Source of the DNA: Gallionellaceae bacterium
Lineage (GTDB): Bacteria > Pseudomonadota > Gammaproteobacteria > Burkholderiales > Gallionellaceae
Reading direction: 5' to 3'
Assembly: GCA_027448945.1 (NCBI GenBank)
Contig: DAIDMQ010000042.1
Coordinates: 1-64,000, forward strand
Length of the DNA: 64,000 bases
The translations under genes were made by a program, and so were the position numbers. Positions 52,297 to 60,917 of this stretch are shown piece by piece (positions within the stretch are counted from its first letter, which is position 1; each line of letters starts with the position of its first letter). The notes below the pieces were generated by a model that saw only the letters and a program-made list of their open reading frames with translations, did no database searches and was not told the DNA's origin.

Positions 52297-52377
52297 GCTT
52301 GTGTGCGTGTTTTTGCAAAGGGCGCATTTTACCTCAAGTGCTAGAATGCGCGCCCCAAGTTATATCTAAGCGTAGCA

Positions 52378-53166
52378 ATGTCAGACATCCTAAATCAGAT
52401 ACTCGCGGTCAAAGCACAAGAAGTCGCGGCCGCTAAGAGTCGCAACTCACTTGCCTTGATGCGCATGGAAGCGCTGCAGGCGCCAACTAACCGCGATTTC
52501 GTCGGCGCGATACGCGCCAAGATCGCTGCAGGCCAGTCCGCCGTGATCGCCGAGATCAAGAAGGCCAGTCCCAGCAAAGGTGTGATACGCGCGGACTTTC
52601 ATCCCGATCAGATTGCTGTCAGCTATGCGCAACATGGCGCGGCCTGTTTGTCCGTGCTGACAGATGAGCAGTTCTTCCAAGGCAGCGCCGACTATCTCAA
52701 GCAGGCACGTGCAGCCTGCGAACTACCCGTATTACGCAAGGATTTCATCGTTGATGAATATCAAATCTATCAGGCTAGGGCGATGGGTGCAGATGCCATT
52801 CTATTGATTGCCGCCGCCTTGCTAACCGCAGAGATGCGCCGTTTCGAAGCGCTGGCGCATCAGTTGGGCATGGCCGTTCTGGTCGAAGTGCACAATGAAG
52901 TCGAGCTGGATGCGGCTTTGCAATTGAATACACCCTTGATAGGGGTCAATAATCGCAATCTGCGTACTTTCGAGGTTAGCTTGCAAACAACTCTAGATTT
53001 GCTGGTGCGGATTCCTGCTAACCGTATCGTCGTCACCGAGAGCGGCATCGTCACCGCACACGATGTGCAGCGCATGCGTGACAACGATGTACACACCTTT
53101 TTAGTTGGCGAAGCTTTCATGCGCGCAGACGACCCTGGCGCAGAGTTGTCACGCGTGTTCGATTGA
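52378..53166 (+). CDS. trpC: Indole-3-glycerol phosphate synthase
   Basis: 262 aa, a TIM barrel of tryptophan synthesis. [16 protein letters not shown] holds the catalytic Lys, [21 protein letters not shown] the second Lys region, and [12 protein letters not shown] and VTESGI the phosphate end. A TAGAAT lies 30 bases before the ATG but no good -35 was found. trpD and trpG are not in the window. Confidence 0.97.
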   Translation: MSDILNQILAVKAQEVAAAKSRNSLALMRMEALQAPTNRDFVGAIRAKIAAGQSAVIAEIKKASPSKGVIRADFHPDQIAVSYAQHGAACLSVLTDEQFFQGSADYLKQARAACELPVLRKDFIVDEYQIYQARAMGADAILLIAAALLTAEMRRFEALAHQLGMAVLVEVHNEVELDAALQLNTPLIGVNNRNLRTFEVSLQTTLDLLVRIPANRIVVTESGIVTAHDVQRMRDNDVHTFLVGEAFMRADDPGAELSRVFD

Positions 53167-53292
53167 AGCTATACCCTTATAAATAAAGGGACTAGCGGGG
53201 TAGTCGAGTGTCTGTTTAAGTGGTCTTTGTGATGCTTTGTGGTAAAAAAACAACAGTATTGTGAACTTTTTGTTAAAACCTATTGCAGAGTC

Positions 53293-53320
53293 TTGCGTGA
53301 AATATTTCATAGTAGATAAT
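53293..53320 (+). promoter_or_regulatory. Promoter of the porin gene
   Basis: TTGCGT (53293-53298) and GATAAT (53315-53320) are 16 bp apart. The predicted leader of about 80 bases begins with an imperfect stem-loop (53329-53348, AAGTTTCCG against CGGAACTT). Confidence 0.5.
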
Positions 53321-53409
53321 CCGCCCCGAAGTTTCCGTATCGGAACTTTCTTGTAATCGTTGGTGGTATCGGCCGCCGACTTTAGAACATAACCACTTAG
53401 GAGTTTTAC

Positions 53410-54498
53410 ATGCAAAAGAAACTGATCGCACTGGCTGTTGCTGCTGCTCTGACTACACCAGCGTTAGCTATGGCTGACGTGACTGTTTACGGCAAAGCAT
53501 TTTTGGACGTTGAGTCTGTAAACAACGACCAAGCAGGTACTTTACCTGCAGCACGACTTTTGAAATCTAACGCAACGCGCGTTGCAACAAACGCATCCCG
53601 TTTGGGCGTTAAGGGTAGCGAAGATCTGGGCGACAACCTGAAAGCTATTTTCCAATACGAAGTGCAAATGGATGCAAACGGCGTTGGCGGTAACGGCTTG
53701 GGTAACGGTACACGTAACAGTGGTATCGGTATGGAAGGCGACTTCGGTAAAGTAATCGTTGGTCGTTGGGATTCCCCATACAAGGTTGTGCATAACAGCG
53801 TTGAATTGTTTGATAATGCAACTGTGTTTAGCGCGACTAACGTAGTTGGTCGTTCTGCAAACGGAAAAAACTACAACAATCGTCAGTCCAGCATGATTCA
53901 ATACTGGACACCTAAGATGGGTGGTTTCCAAGCGGCTTTGATGTACGCGCCAGACGCAGCACCTACAGTTATTGCAGCAGCAGCAGCAGCGGGTAAAACT
54001 ATCCTCGCGTTGTCCGGTACATACGATCAAGACGGTATCTACGCAGGTTTGGGTTACGAGTCACGTACAGACCAATCATTTGTAAATACAACAGACAGCG
54101 CAATGCGTCTGACAGGTAAATACACTTTTGGCCCAGCTTGGATTGGTGCAACAGTTGAAAGCGTTAAGACCAACACTGCCCCTGCAGTTAGTTACACTCA
54201 AAACATCTATGAATTGGTTGGTCAGTACAACATTGATGCTAACTTCATCGGTTTGAGCTACGCCAAAGCGGGTAAGAGTAACGTTGCGAACACAGGCGCA
54301 AGCCAAGTTTCTTTGAAGTTGGGTCACAACTTCTCAAAGAAAGTTGAAGGCTTTATCGCTTACACGCAATTGAAGAATGATGCTGTTACTGTTGCGGGCA
54401 CTGGTGGTACTTACGCTCTTAGCGCTGGTACGCCATATGGTATAGCTTTGGGCTCTACACAGTCTGCTTTCGGTGCTGGCATGAGCATGTCCTTCTAA
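53410..54498 (+). CDS. Gram-negative general porin
   Basis: 362 aa. Signal peptide MQKKLIALAVAAALTTPALAMA is followed by DVTVYGKAFLDVESV, the first beta-strand of Neisseria/Burkholderia-type 16-strand porins. RLGVKGSEDLGDNLKAIFQYEV and GDFGKVIVGRWDSPYK (loop 3 region) are typical. The C-terminus FGAGMSMSF ends in the Phe needed for outer-membrane assembly. A run of six alanines from five GCA plus one GCG (53974-53991) sits in a probable loop. AGGAG precedes the ATG, and a strong terminator follows. Confidence 0.94.
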   Translation: MQKKLIALAVAAALTTPALAMADVTVYGKAFLDVESVNNDQAGTLPAARLLKSNATRVATNASRLGVKGSEDLGDNLKAIFQYEVQMDANGVGGNGLGNGTRNSGIGMEGDFGKVIVGRWDSPYKVVHNSVELFDNATVFSATNVVGRSANGKNYNNRQSSMIQYWTPKMGGFQAALMYAPDAAPTVIAAAAAAGKTILALSGTYDQDGIYAGLGYESRTDQSFVNTTDSAMRLTGKYTFGPAWIGATVESVKTNTAPAVSYTQNIYELVGQYNIDANFIGLSYAKAGKSNVANTGASQVSLKLGHNFSKKVEGFIAYTQLKNDAVTVAGTGGTYALSAGTPYGIALGSTQSAFGAGMSMSF

Positions 54499-54550
54499 TA
54501 GCGCTTGAGGCGACTACGCTCGCATAAGCAACATTAGTTTGATATAGGAA

Positions 54551-54577
54551 CGGGACACTTAGGTGTCCCGTTTTTTA
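54551..54577 (+). terminator. Terminator of the porin gene
   Basis: CGGGACAC (54551-54558) and GTGTCCCG (54563-54570) form an eight-pair stem with a four-base loop, followed by TTTTTT. Confidence 0.93.
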
Positions 54578-54639
54578 TTGACGCTGGCAGTTGAATTCTC
54601 TACATTGCGCACTCTGAATTAATCGGCGGAGTACGAATC

Positions 54640-55263
54640 TTGAGTGTTGATCGTTTGATTGTGGAGTTTGATAAGGGCTTACGTACCTTGTTCAGTGAGG
54701 CGCACAGCGTGCGCAGCTACCCAGATGCGGGTCTGGCTGATGCACCCCTTGATGAGGCTGAAAAGAAGCATGCAGCGGCGTTGATGCGCGTCAATCACAC
54801 TGGCGAGATATGCGCCCAAGCGCTCTATCAGGGGCAGGCACTGACCGCACGCGACCTGCAGGTGCAACAGAGACTGCAGCAAGCGGCTCAGGAAGAGACT
54901 GAGCACTTGGCTTGGACCGCGCACCGTGTACACGAGCTGGGCGGCCACCTGAGTGTGCTCAATCCGCTCTGGTATAGCGGATCCCTGGCGATGGGTGCAT
55001 TGGCGGGTTTGTTGGGTGATAAATGGAACTTGGGCTTCTTGGCCGAGACCGAGCGTCAAGTCGGACATCATTTGCAAAGTCATTTAGAGAAGCTGCCGGT
55101 ACAAGACGGAAAAAGTCGCGCCATTGTCACGCAAATGGCCGTCGATGAAGCCGCACACGCGAGTATGGCGGCCGAGCTAGGCGGTGCAGAGTTGCCGCAG
55201 CCTGTGAGGGTCGCGATGCAGCTCAACGGCAAACTGATGACGAATACGGTCTATTACGTTTGA
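54640..55263 (+). CDS. coq7: Coq7-type demethoxyubiquinone hydroxylase
   Basis: 207 aa, di-iron carboxylate protein of ubiquinone synthesis. Ligand motifs are RVNHTGEICAQALYQGQ (Glu), AQEETEHLAWTAHRV (Glu, His), and ETERQVGHHLQSH and MAVDEAAHASMA in the second half. It adds the last ring hydroxyl before methylation. The TTG start has GGAG about nine bases upstream and gives the family N-terminus (VDRLIVEFDKGLRTLF); there is no ATG alternative. Confidence 0.93.
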   Translation: MSVDRLIVEFDKGLRTLFSEAHSVRSYPDAGLADAPLDEAEKKHAAALMRVNHTGEICAQALYQGQALTARDLQVQQRLQQAAQEETEHLAWTAHRVHELGGHLSVLNPLWYSGSLAMGALAGLLGDKWNLGFLAETERQVGHHLQSHLEKLPVQDGKSRAIVTQMAVDEAAHASMAAELGGAELPQPVRVAMQLNGKLMTNTVYYV

Positions 55264-55347
55264 TCTTTGATGTTAGGCATAAGCGAGAAGTCGTAAGTTG
55301 GTGCGGTTCGCTCCGCGTGACTTTTCTTGCAACTCCCTGCTTGCGCC

Positions 55348-55770
55348 TTACGGCTGCTCTTGTACCACTTCAAAATCATGCGTCACTTTGGCGGTCGCGC
55401 CTAGCATGATGGAGGCTGAGCAGTATTTCTCGGCCGATAGCTTGATGGCTTTTTCGACTACTTCTGGTTTGATGCTGCGTCCTTTGACGACGAAGTGCAT
55501 GTGTATGCTGGTGAATACTTTGGGGTCGGTCTCGGCGCGTTCTGCGCTCATTTCCACATAGCAGTCTGTCACGTCCTGGCGGCTTTTCTTAAGAATGGTG
55601 ATGACGTCATAACTGGTGCAACCACCCGCACCGATTAGCAGCATTTCCATAGGGCGTGGTCCCAAGTTGCGGCCACCACCGGCAGGTGCGCCGTCCATCA
55701 AGACGCCATGACCGCTTTCGGTCTCACCCAGGAAGGCGACTTGTTCTACCCATTTGACGCGTGCTTTCAT
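55348..55770 (-). CDS. OsmC/YhfA-family protein
   Basis: 140 aa. Both conserved cysteines are present: LLIGAGGCTSYDV near residue 51 and SAEKYCSASIML near residue 117. This is the OsmC/Ohr fold, in the YhfA-like branch by length and N-terminus (MKARVKWVEQVAFLGET). Relatives reduce organic or lipid peroxides with dithiol partners; substrate here unknown. It is convergent with coq7. Confidence 0.9.
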   Translation of the reverse strand: MKARVKWVEQVAFLGETESGHGVLMDGAPAGGGRNLGPRPMEMLLIGAGGCTSYDVITILKKSRQDVTDCYVEMSAERAETDPKVFTSIHMHFVVKGRSIKPEVVEKAIKLSAEKYCSASIMLGATAKVTHDFEVVQEQP

Positions 55771-55787
55771 TTGCTGGCCTTTAGTAT

Positions 55788-56018
55788 TTAGTTGGTCGCT
55801 GATTTTATGCGATACCGGAGAATTTCTGTCATCTCGTGGATGAAAAATTTGCTATCCCGCAAAGATTCCGTATCGGGAATCAAGGCCAACACGCCTGAGT
55901 GATCACAATGTGTGTAAGCAGTTGCGGTGGCGATCACCTTGAAGCCAGACTGCGCTAAGCAGGTGACGGCGCGTGACATAACTGTCAAGGGCATTTTCAA
56001 AGGTGTTGTTGGAAGCAT
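55788..56018 (-). CDS. Possible small hypothetical protein
   Basis: 76-codon frame on the same strand as the OsmC gene and 17 bases upstream of it. It reads as a plausible small alpha-beta protein (QSGFKVIATATAYTHCDHSG, FFIHEMTEILRYRIK), but no ribosome binding site was found at either candidate ATG and no family is recognised. Part of the OsmC leader is the alternative. Confidence 0.3.
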   Translation of the reverse strand: MLPTTPLKMPLTVMSRAVTCLAQSGFKVIATATAYTHCDHSGVLALIPDTESLRDSKFFIHEMTEILRYRIKSATN

Positions 56019-56131
56019 TTTTAATTCATTGCAAGGTCACACCGAAGTGATAATCCCGAATAGTAAAGGATTTGCAGGTCTGTATTAATGCGGGTATGTG
56101 GCGGTCCTGAAGAAGGAAAGCCAAAAAGAGT

Positions 56132-56161
56132 TTGACACATCCGACGTGGCTGGCCTAGAAT
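56132..56161 (+). promoter_or_regulatory. Promoter of rplM-rpsI
   Basis: A perfect TTGACA (56132-56137) and TAGAAT (56156-56161) are 18 bp apart. The ATG of rplM lies about 40 bases past the expected start. Confidence 0.75.
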
Positions 56162-56207
56162 GCGCGCCCTTCGAGGTTTACTTATAGAATTTTTAGGAAT
56201 TGTGGCT

Positions 56208-56645
56208 ATGAAAACATTTTCCGCTAAAGCCCAAGATGTCCAGCACGACTGGCTTCTGGTTGACGCAGCAGACCAAGTGCTAGGCCGCTTGGCCGCACAA
56301 ATCGCTTCCCGTTTGCGCGGTAAGCACAAAGCGATCTATACACCGCACGTGGACACTGGCGATTTCGTCGTTGTTGTCAATGCGGACAAGCTGCGCGTGA
56401 CTGGCAATAAGGCTGAAGCCAAGTTGTACCATCGCCACACGGGTTACCCAGGCGGCTTGTACACAACCAACTTCACAAAGATGCAAGCGCGTCACCCTAG
56501 CCGTGTTCTGGAAAAGGCCGTTAAGGGTATGTTGCCTAAAGGTCCTTTGGGCTATGCGATGTTGCGTAAGATGAAGGTGTATTCCGGCGCGGCGCATCCC
56601 CACGAAGCGCAGCAACCAAAACCAGTTAACTTGTTGAAGGCGTAA
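56208..56645 (+). CDS. rplM: 50S ribosomal protein L13
   Basis: 145 aa. [40 protein letters not shown] and the signature [18 protein letters not shown] are clear. It is an early assembly protein of the large subunit. ATG 56208 was chosen over an in-frame codon at 56160 because it gives the family start. rpsI follows after two bases. Confidence 0.98.
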   Translation: MKTFSAKAQDVQHDWLLVDAADQVLGRLAAQIASRLRGKHKAIYTPHVDTGDFVVVVNADKLRVTGNKAEAKLYHRHTGYPGGLYTTNFTKMQARHPSRVLEKAVKGMLPKGPLGYAMLRKMKVYSGAAHPHEAQQPKPVNLLKA

Positions 56646-56647
56646 TC

Positions 56648-57040
56648 ATGAGTGTGACATATAACTACGGTACGGGTCGTCGCAAGAGCGCGGTTGCTCG
56701 TGTGTTCATTAAGGCAGGCAAAGGCGACATCACTGTCAATGACAAGCCAGTTGACGTTTTCTTCTCACGCGAAACAGGTCGTATGATTGTTCGTCAACCG
56801 TTGGAATTGACTGAGATGCTCGGCAAGTTCGATATCATGGTTAACGTAAGCGGCGGTGGCGAGTCTGGTCAAGCGGGTGCGGTTCGTCACGGTATCACTC
56901 GTGCGCTGATTGACTACAACGCTGATCTGAAGCCGGTATTGAAGAGCGCAGGTTTGGTAACTCGTGATGCACGTGAAGTCGAGCGTAAGAAGGTCGGTTT
57001 GCGTAAAGCGCGTCGCAGGAAGCAGTTCTCCAAGCGTTAA
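56648..57040 (+). CDS. rpsI: 30S ribosomal protein S9
   Basis: 130 aa. [20 protein letters not shown] opens the protein, [15 protein letters not shown] is the family signature, and the basic tail ends [12 protein letters not shown], which reaches the P-site. It is cotranscribed with rplM. Confidence 0.98.
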   Translation: MSVTYNYGTGRRKSAVARVFIKAGKGDITVNDKPVDVFFSRETGRMIVRQPLELTEMLGKFDIMVNVSGGGESGQAGAVRHGITRALIDYNADLKPVLKSAGLVTRDAREVERKKVGLRKARRRKQFSKR

Positions 57041-57076
57041 TCTATACGAGCTTGCCGAATGGCGGTTTAGATGGAT

Positions 57077-57108
57077 GCAAAAGCCGCCTTCGGGCGGCTT
57101 TTGCATTT
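57077..57108 (+). terminator. Terminator of rplM-rpsI
   Basis: A 12-pair stem GCAAAAGCCGCC/GGCGGCTTTTGC (57077-57088 with 57093-57104) closes a TTCG tetraloop and is followed by ATTTT. Confidence 0.85.
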
Positions 57109-57200
57109 TGGGTTTGCTGGCTCTGTGCGGTGTATTTGTAATGCTGTTCGGGTATGCTATGCGCTGCTTCCGAATGGAGGCGATTGAATAAGGAATGACG

Positions 57201-58229
57201 ATGATCAAAGTAGGTATCGTAGGTGGAACAGGCTATACCGGCGTTGAGTTGTTACGGCTGTTGGCGGTGCATCCCCAAGTCTCTTTGCAAGTGATCACCT
57301 CGCGCGCTGACGCGGGTACGCTGGTGAGCCAGATGTTCCCGAGCTTGCGCGGCTATGTGGATTTGCCTTTCACTCATCCCGATCAAGCCCATCTTGAGCA
57401 GTGTAATCTGGTGTTCTTCGCGACGCCTAATGGCATTGCCATGCAGCAAGTGCGCGAATTGCTGGACGCGGGTGTTAAGGTAATCGATTTGGCGGCGGAC
57501 TTTCGTATCCAGGATATTGCCACGTGGGAGAAATGGTATGGCATGCAACACGCCTGTCCCGATCTGGTGGCTGAAGCGGTCTACGGACTGCCCGAGGTGA
57601 ATCGTGCGCAGATCAAGTCCGCACGGCTGGTCGCCAATCCGGGTTGCTACCCGACTGCAGTGCAATTGGGTTTCATTCCCTTGCTGGAAGCAGGTGTGAT
57701 AGATGCAAACTATCTGATCGCTGATGCAAAGTCTGGTGTATCGGGTGCGGGGCGCAAGGCAGAGATTGCCACTTTGTTTGCAGAGTCTTCTGATAGCTTT
57801 AAAGCTTACGGCGTTGCTGGCCATCGTCACTTACCCGAAATCAAGCAGGGCTTGGCGCGCGTGAAAAGCAGCCAAGTCGGTCTGACCTTTGTGCCGCACC
57901 TGACACCGTTGATACGCGGTATACATGCCACACTGTATGGCAAGTTGAATCGTGACGTGGATCTGCAGGCATTGTTTGAACAGCGTTATAAGGATGAAGC
58001 TTTTGTCGATGTGATGCCTGCAGGCAGTCATCCTGAGACACGCTCGGTGCGCGGCTCCAACCGTTGCCGTATTGCGGTACATCGTCCACAAGGCGGTGAC
58101 ACTGTGGTGGTACTGTCAGTCATAGATAACCTGGTCAAAGGTGCTGCGGGGCAGGCGGTGCAGAATATGAACATCATGTTTAATCTGCCTGAAGCCACCG
58201 CACTGAATATCGTGCCATTGCTGCCATGA
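57201..58229 (+). CDS. argC: N-acetyl-gamma-glutamyl-phosphate reductase
   Basis: 342 aa, third step of arginine synthesis. [16 protein letters not shown] binds NADP, and the catalytic Cys lies in [25 protein letters not shown] and GHRHLPEI are typical. ATG 57201 is six bases from AAGGA, while the ATG at 57195 abuts it and is less likely. The stop overlaps the next gene's start. Confidence 0.97.
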   Translation: MIKVGIVGGTGYTGVELLRLLAVHPQVSLQVITSRADAGTLVSQMFPSLRGYVDLPFTHPDQAHLEQCNLVFFATPNGIAMQQVRELLDAGVKVIDLAADFRIQDIATWEKWYGMQHACPDLVAEAVYGLPEVNRAQIKSARLVANPGCYPTAVQLGFIPLLEAGVIDANYLIADAKSGVSGAGRKAEIATLFAESSDSFKAYGVAGHRHLPEIKQGLARVKSSQVGLTFVPHLTPLIRGIHATLYGKLNRDVDLQALFEQRYKDEAFVDVMPAGSHPETRSVRGSNRCRIAVHRPQGGDTVVVLSVIDNLVKGAAGQAVQNMNIMFNLPEATALNIVPLLP

Positions 58230-58969
58230 TGTATCGCAAGCTCAAACGCAAGTTCAGCATCGATGCCACCCAGCTTTCGGTGCGTCCGCATGTGGCTTGG
58301 TATGTACGCTGGTCAATTTACATTCCATTCGTGTTGGCAGCGATAGGCATGGCATGGTGGGCGTATGACAGCGGTTTGGAGTTTGCCGGTTTCCATAGAG
58401 GTCAAACCAGGCAAGAGTTAGAAGAGTTGCACACCAAGGTGGATGCACTGACTCAGGAAAATGCTCTGCTCAACAGCAAAGTCGCGCAGTATGAGCAGCA
58501 GATTGAGATTGATCACGCTAGTAATGCGGAGACCGCCAAGCAGTTGAAGGCTTTGAACGATGATAATGCCCATCTGGAAGAGGATTTGGCTTTTTTCCAA
58601 AATCTGACCGAGGCCAAGGGCAAAGTCGGAGAATTGGGCATACATCGTCTGCGTTTGGATCCCGACTCTATGGCGGGTGAGTACCGTGTACGTTTCCTGT
58701 TGGTGCAAGGCGGTCAGCGGGCAAAGGCATTCATAGGTACTTACCAATTAGTTGGGACCATCGTTGAAAATGGCCAGCGGACTAATGTGGTCTTTCCAGA
58801 AAATCAAGCGGATAGTGCTCAATTTAAACTGGATTTCAAGTATTATCAGCGTATCGAGCAGAGTCTGCACATACCGGTAAGTGCTCAACTTGAAAGCGTG
58901 CAAGTTAGAGTATTTGACAATTCTGGCACACGTGAACCCAAGGTCAGACAGAGTGTCGCACCGACATAA
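58226..58969 (+). CDS. Membrane-anchored coiled-coil protein of unknown function (DUF6776-like)
   Basis: 247 aa. A short cytosolic segment and one membrane helix (about 31-48) are followed by a coiled coil (about 60-125, [20 protein letters not shown]) and a C-terminal beta-rich domain (about 135-240). The ATG overlaps the argC stop by four bases, and a bactofilin gene follows after 21 bases. I recall a DUF6776-type protein at this place in betaproteobacteria, unverified. The envelope location and bactofilin neighbour suggest a cell-shape or polar-scaffold role, as inference only. Confidence 0.8.
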   Translation: MMYRKLKRKFSIDATQLSVRPHVAWYVRWSIYIPFVLAAIGMAWWAYDSGLEFAGFHRGQTRQELEELHTKVDALTQENALLNSKVAQYEQQIEIDHASNAETAKQLKALNDDNAHLEEDLAFFQNLTEAKGKVGELGIHRLRLDPDSMAGEYRVRFLLVQGGQRAKAFIGTYQLVGTIVENGQRTNVVFPENQADSAQFKLDFKYYQRIEQSLHIPVSAQLESVQVRVFDNSGTREPKVRQSVAPT

Positions 58970-58990
58970 AACTATTTATAGGAGTACCTG

Positions 58991-59401
58991 ATGTTTTCTT
59001 CCAAACACAGCAAGCCACAAAACCGTATTGATTCTTTGATTGGTTCGGGAACCATCATTGAGGGTGATTTGAACTTTAGTGGCGGAATGCGTATCGATGG
59101 TCAGGTAAAAGGCAACGTTGTGGCGACACCTGGTAAACCTAGTACGTTGGTATTAAGTGAGCAGGCCCAGATCAATGGCAATGTGAACGTGACGCATCTG
59201 GTCGCCAATGGTTTGATTAATGGCACGGTTACCGCGAGCGAGTACTTAGAGTTACAAAGTAAAGCCAAGGTTGTAGGTGATGTGAATTACCATACAATAG
59301 AAATACAGTTGGGGGCGGTAGTAGATGGACGTTTGCTACATATCGCTAATGCCGAACAAGACAAAGTGATCGCTTTGAAGTCGAACAACAAGGCGGGATA
59401 A
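58991..59401 (+). CDS. Bactofilin
   Basis: 136 aa. The central bactofilin domain (about 15-115) is a right-handed beta-helix: IDSLIGSGTIIEGDLNFSGG, MRIDGQVKGNV and LVANGLINGTVTASEYLELQ show the repeating hydrophobic-Gly pattern. Short disordered tails flank it. Bactofilins polymerise without nucleotide and place cell-wall enzymes or polar complexes. AGGAG precedes the ATG. An M23 endopeptidase and AnmK are encoded nearby on the opposite strand. Confidence 0.94.
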   Translation: MFSSKHSKPQNRIDSLIGSGTIIEGDLNFSGGMRIDGQVKGNVVATPGKPSTLVLSEQAQINGNVNVTHLVANGLINGTVTASEYLELQSKAKVVGDVNYHTIEIQLGAVVDGRLLHIANAEQDKVIALKSNNKAG

Positions 59402-59418
59402 TTTTTAAGGAGTAGAAC

Positions 59419-59769
59419 ATGAATGCAATGACAGAAGTGCAAGACCCGTTGGTATTTACAGACAACGCGGCAAATAAGGTAAAAGAATTGATCTCCGAAG
59501 AAGGCAATAGCGACCTGAAGCTGCGTGTATTTGTAAGCGGTGGCGGTTGCTCTGGTTTTCAATACGGGTTCACTTTCGACGAAGTGACTAACGAAGATGA
59601 CACAGTGCTGGACAAGAACGGCGTGCAGTTGCTGATTGATCCCATGAGCTTCCAATATTTGGTCGGCGCCGAGATTGATTATCAGGAAGGTCTGGAAGGT
59701 TCACAGTTTGTCATCAAGAATCCGAATGCGACGACGACTTGTGGTTGCGGCTCATCCTTTTCGGTATAA
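59419..59769 (+). CDS. erpA: Iron-sulfur cluster insertion protein ErpA
   Basis: 116 aa, A-type carrier. The three cluster cysteines are in [14 protein letters not shown] and [11 protein letters not shown]. It delivers Fe-S clusters to apoproteins such as those of isoprenoid synthesis and respiration. AGGAG precedes the ATG, 17 bases after the bactofilin stop, and a terminator follows. Confidence 0.96.
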   Translation: MNAMTEVQDPLVFTDNAANKVKELISEEGNSDLKLRVFVSGGGCSGFQYGFTFDEVTNEDDTVLDKNGVQLLIDPMSFQYLVGAEIDYQEGLEGSQFVIKNPNATTTCGCGSSFSV

Positions 59770-59796
59770 GCTTAGTCAGAATCGGCAGTAAAGAAG

Positions 59797-59819
59797 AGGG
59801 GCGCTTGGCGCCCCTTTTT
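59797..59819. terminator. Terminator between erpA and anmK
   Basis: AGGGGCGC (59797-59804) and GCGCCCCT (59808-59815) form an eight-pair stem with a three-base loop and run into TTTTT. It lies between converging genes. Confidence 0.9.
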
Positions 59820-60910
59820 CATGCCTGATGTATCGCGCCTAGAATGCAATTGTGCCTAGCGCCTGTGACATTAGGAAGATTCCCGGGTAATCCGGAGATT
59901 GTTTGCTGAGCCAGCCATGCGAAGGCTATAGCTTCAAGATAGTCACCATCTACCCCGAGTTGTTCGGTGGTTGTAATTTGGGCCGTGGGTAATAGTTGTT
60001 GTAGTCTGTTCATCAAGGTTCGGTTATGTGCTCCACCGCCGCACAAATAGATTTCTTGCGCGCCTGAGCAATATTCCATCACGCTTTGAGCAATGCTGAC
60101 GCAACTCAGTTCTAGCAGTGTTGCTTGTACGTCTTCGGGCCGCTCGTTACCTTGTAGCAGCACGTTGAGCCAGCCCATGTTGAATAGATCGCGACCGCTA
60201 CTCTTGGGTGGTGGCTCGGCAAAATAGGGTTCGCTCAACATCTTAATTAGAAGATTCGGCAGCACTAGGCCGCTCGCTGCCCAAGTCCCATTCGCATCGT
60301 AAGGCTTGCCTTGGTGCTGTAAGCACCAAGCGTCCATGAGTAGGTTGCCGGGGCCGCAATCAAAACCGGATGTTGGCGAGAGAGGTGAGAGATCGGTCAC
60401 ATTGCTGATGCCCCCGATATTGAGTATCACTCTATGGACCTCGGGGTGGCGCAATAATCGGTCATGAAAGGCAGGGACTAGGGGTGCACCTTGCCCGCCC
60501 GCCGCGATATCTCGGCTGCGAAAATCATTAACAACAGAGATGCCGGAAAGTTCTGCGAGCAGAGAGGCGTTCCCTATCTGTAGGGTGTACGCGCTCTCCG
60601 GTCTGTGTCGTATGGTCTGGCCATGGCAGCCTATTGCCCGTATCTGTTGAGATGTGATGCCGCTATGTGCCAACAGGGGCGGTATGCTGAATGCGTAAAG
60701 ACGTGCCAGTTGGTTGCTTGCAAGCTGGCAGCGATGTAACTCGTTATCGGAGGGTAGGTGTAAGGCCAGCAGTTCAGCACGTAATTCGTCCGCAAAGGGA
60801 AGGTAATGCTGGGCTAGCAGAAGTGGGGTATCTGAGCTTAAATCAACAAGGACGGCATCTACGCCGTCCAAGCTGGTTCCCGACATCAGTCCGATGTAAT
60901 ACTGCTGCAC
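59819..60910 (-). CDS. anmK: Anhydro-N-acetylmuramic acid kinase
   Basis: 363 aa. IGLMSGTSLDGVDAVLVDL is the family's phosphate loop, GCHGQTIRHRPE and NDFRSRDIAAGGQGAPLVPAFH carry catalytic residues, and LILNIGGISNVT and DCGPGNLLMDAW follow. It phosphorylates anhydroMurNAc from recycled peptidoglycan to MurNAc-6-phosphate. The GTG start lies seven bases after the M23 peptidase stop, so the two are cotranscribed. Confidence 0.96.
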   Translation of the reverse strand: MQQYYIGLMSGTSLDGVDAVLVDLSSDTPLLLAQHYLPFADELRAELLALHLPSDNELHRCQLASNQLARLYAFSIPPLLAHSGITSQQIRAIGCHGQTIRHRPESAYTLQIGNASLLAELSGISVVNDFRSRDIAAGGQGAPLVPAFHDRLLRHPEVHRVILNIGGISNVTDLSPLSPTSGFDCGPGNLLMDAWCLQHQGKPYDANGTWAASGLVLPNLLIKMLSEPYFAEPPPKSSGRDLFNMGWLNVLLQGNERPEDVQATLLELSCVSIAQSVMEYCSGAQEIYLCGGGAHNRTLMNRLQQLLPTAQITTTEQLGVDGDYLEAIAFAWLAQQTISGLPGNLPNVTGARHNCILGAIHQA

Positions 60911-60917
60911 GGGAGGA

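Noticed and set aside
55264..55347. Possible inverted repeat between coq7 and the OsmC gene
   Set aside because: Arms match only partly and there is no T run; only the small GCGG/CCGC hairpin is convincing, too little to call a feature.
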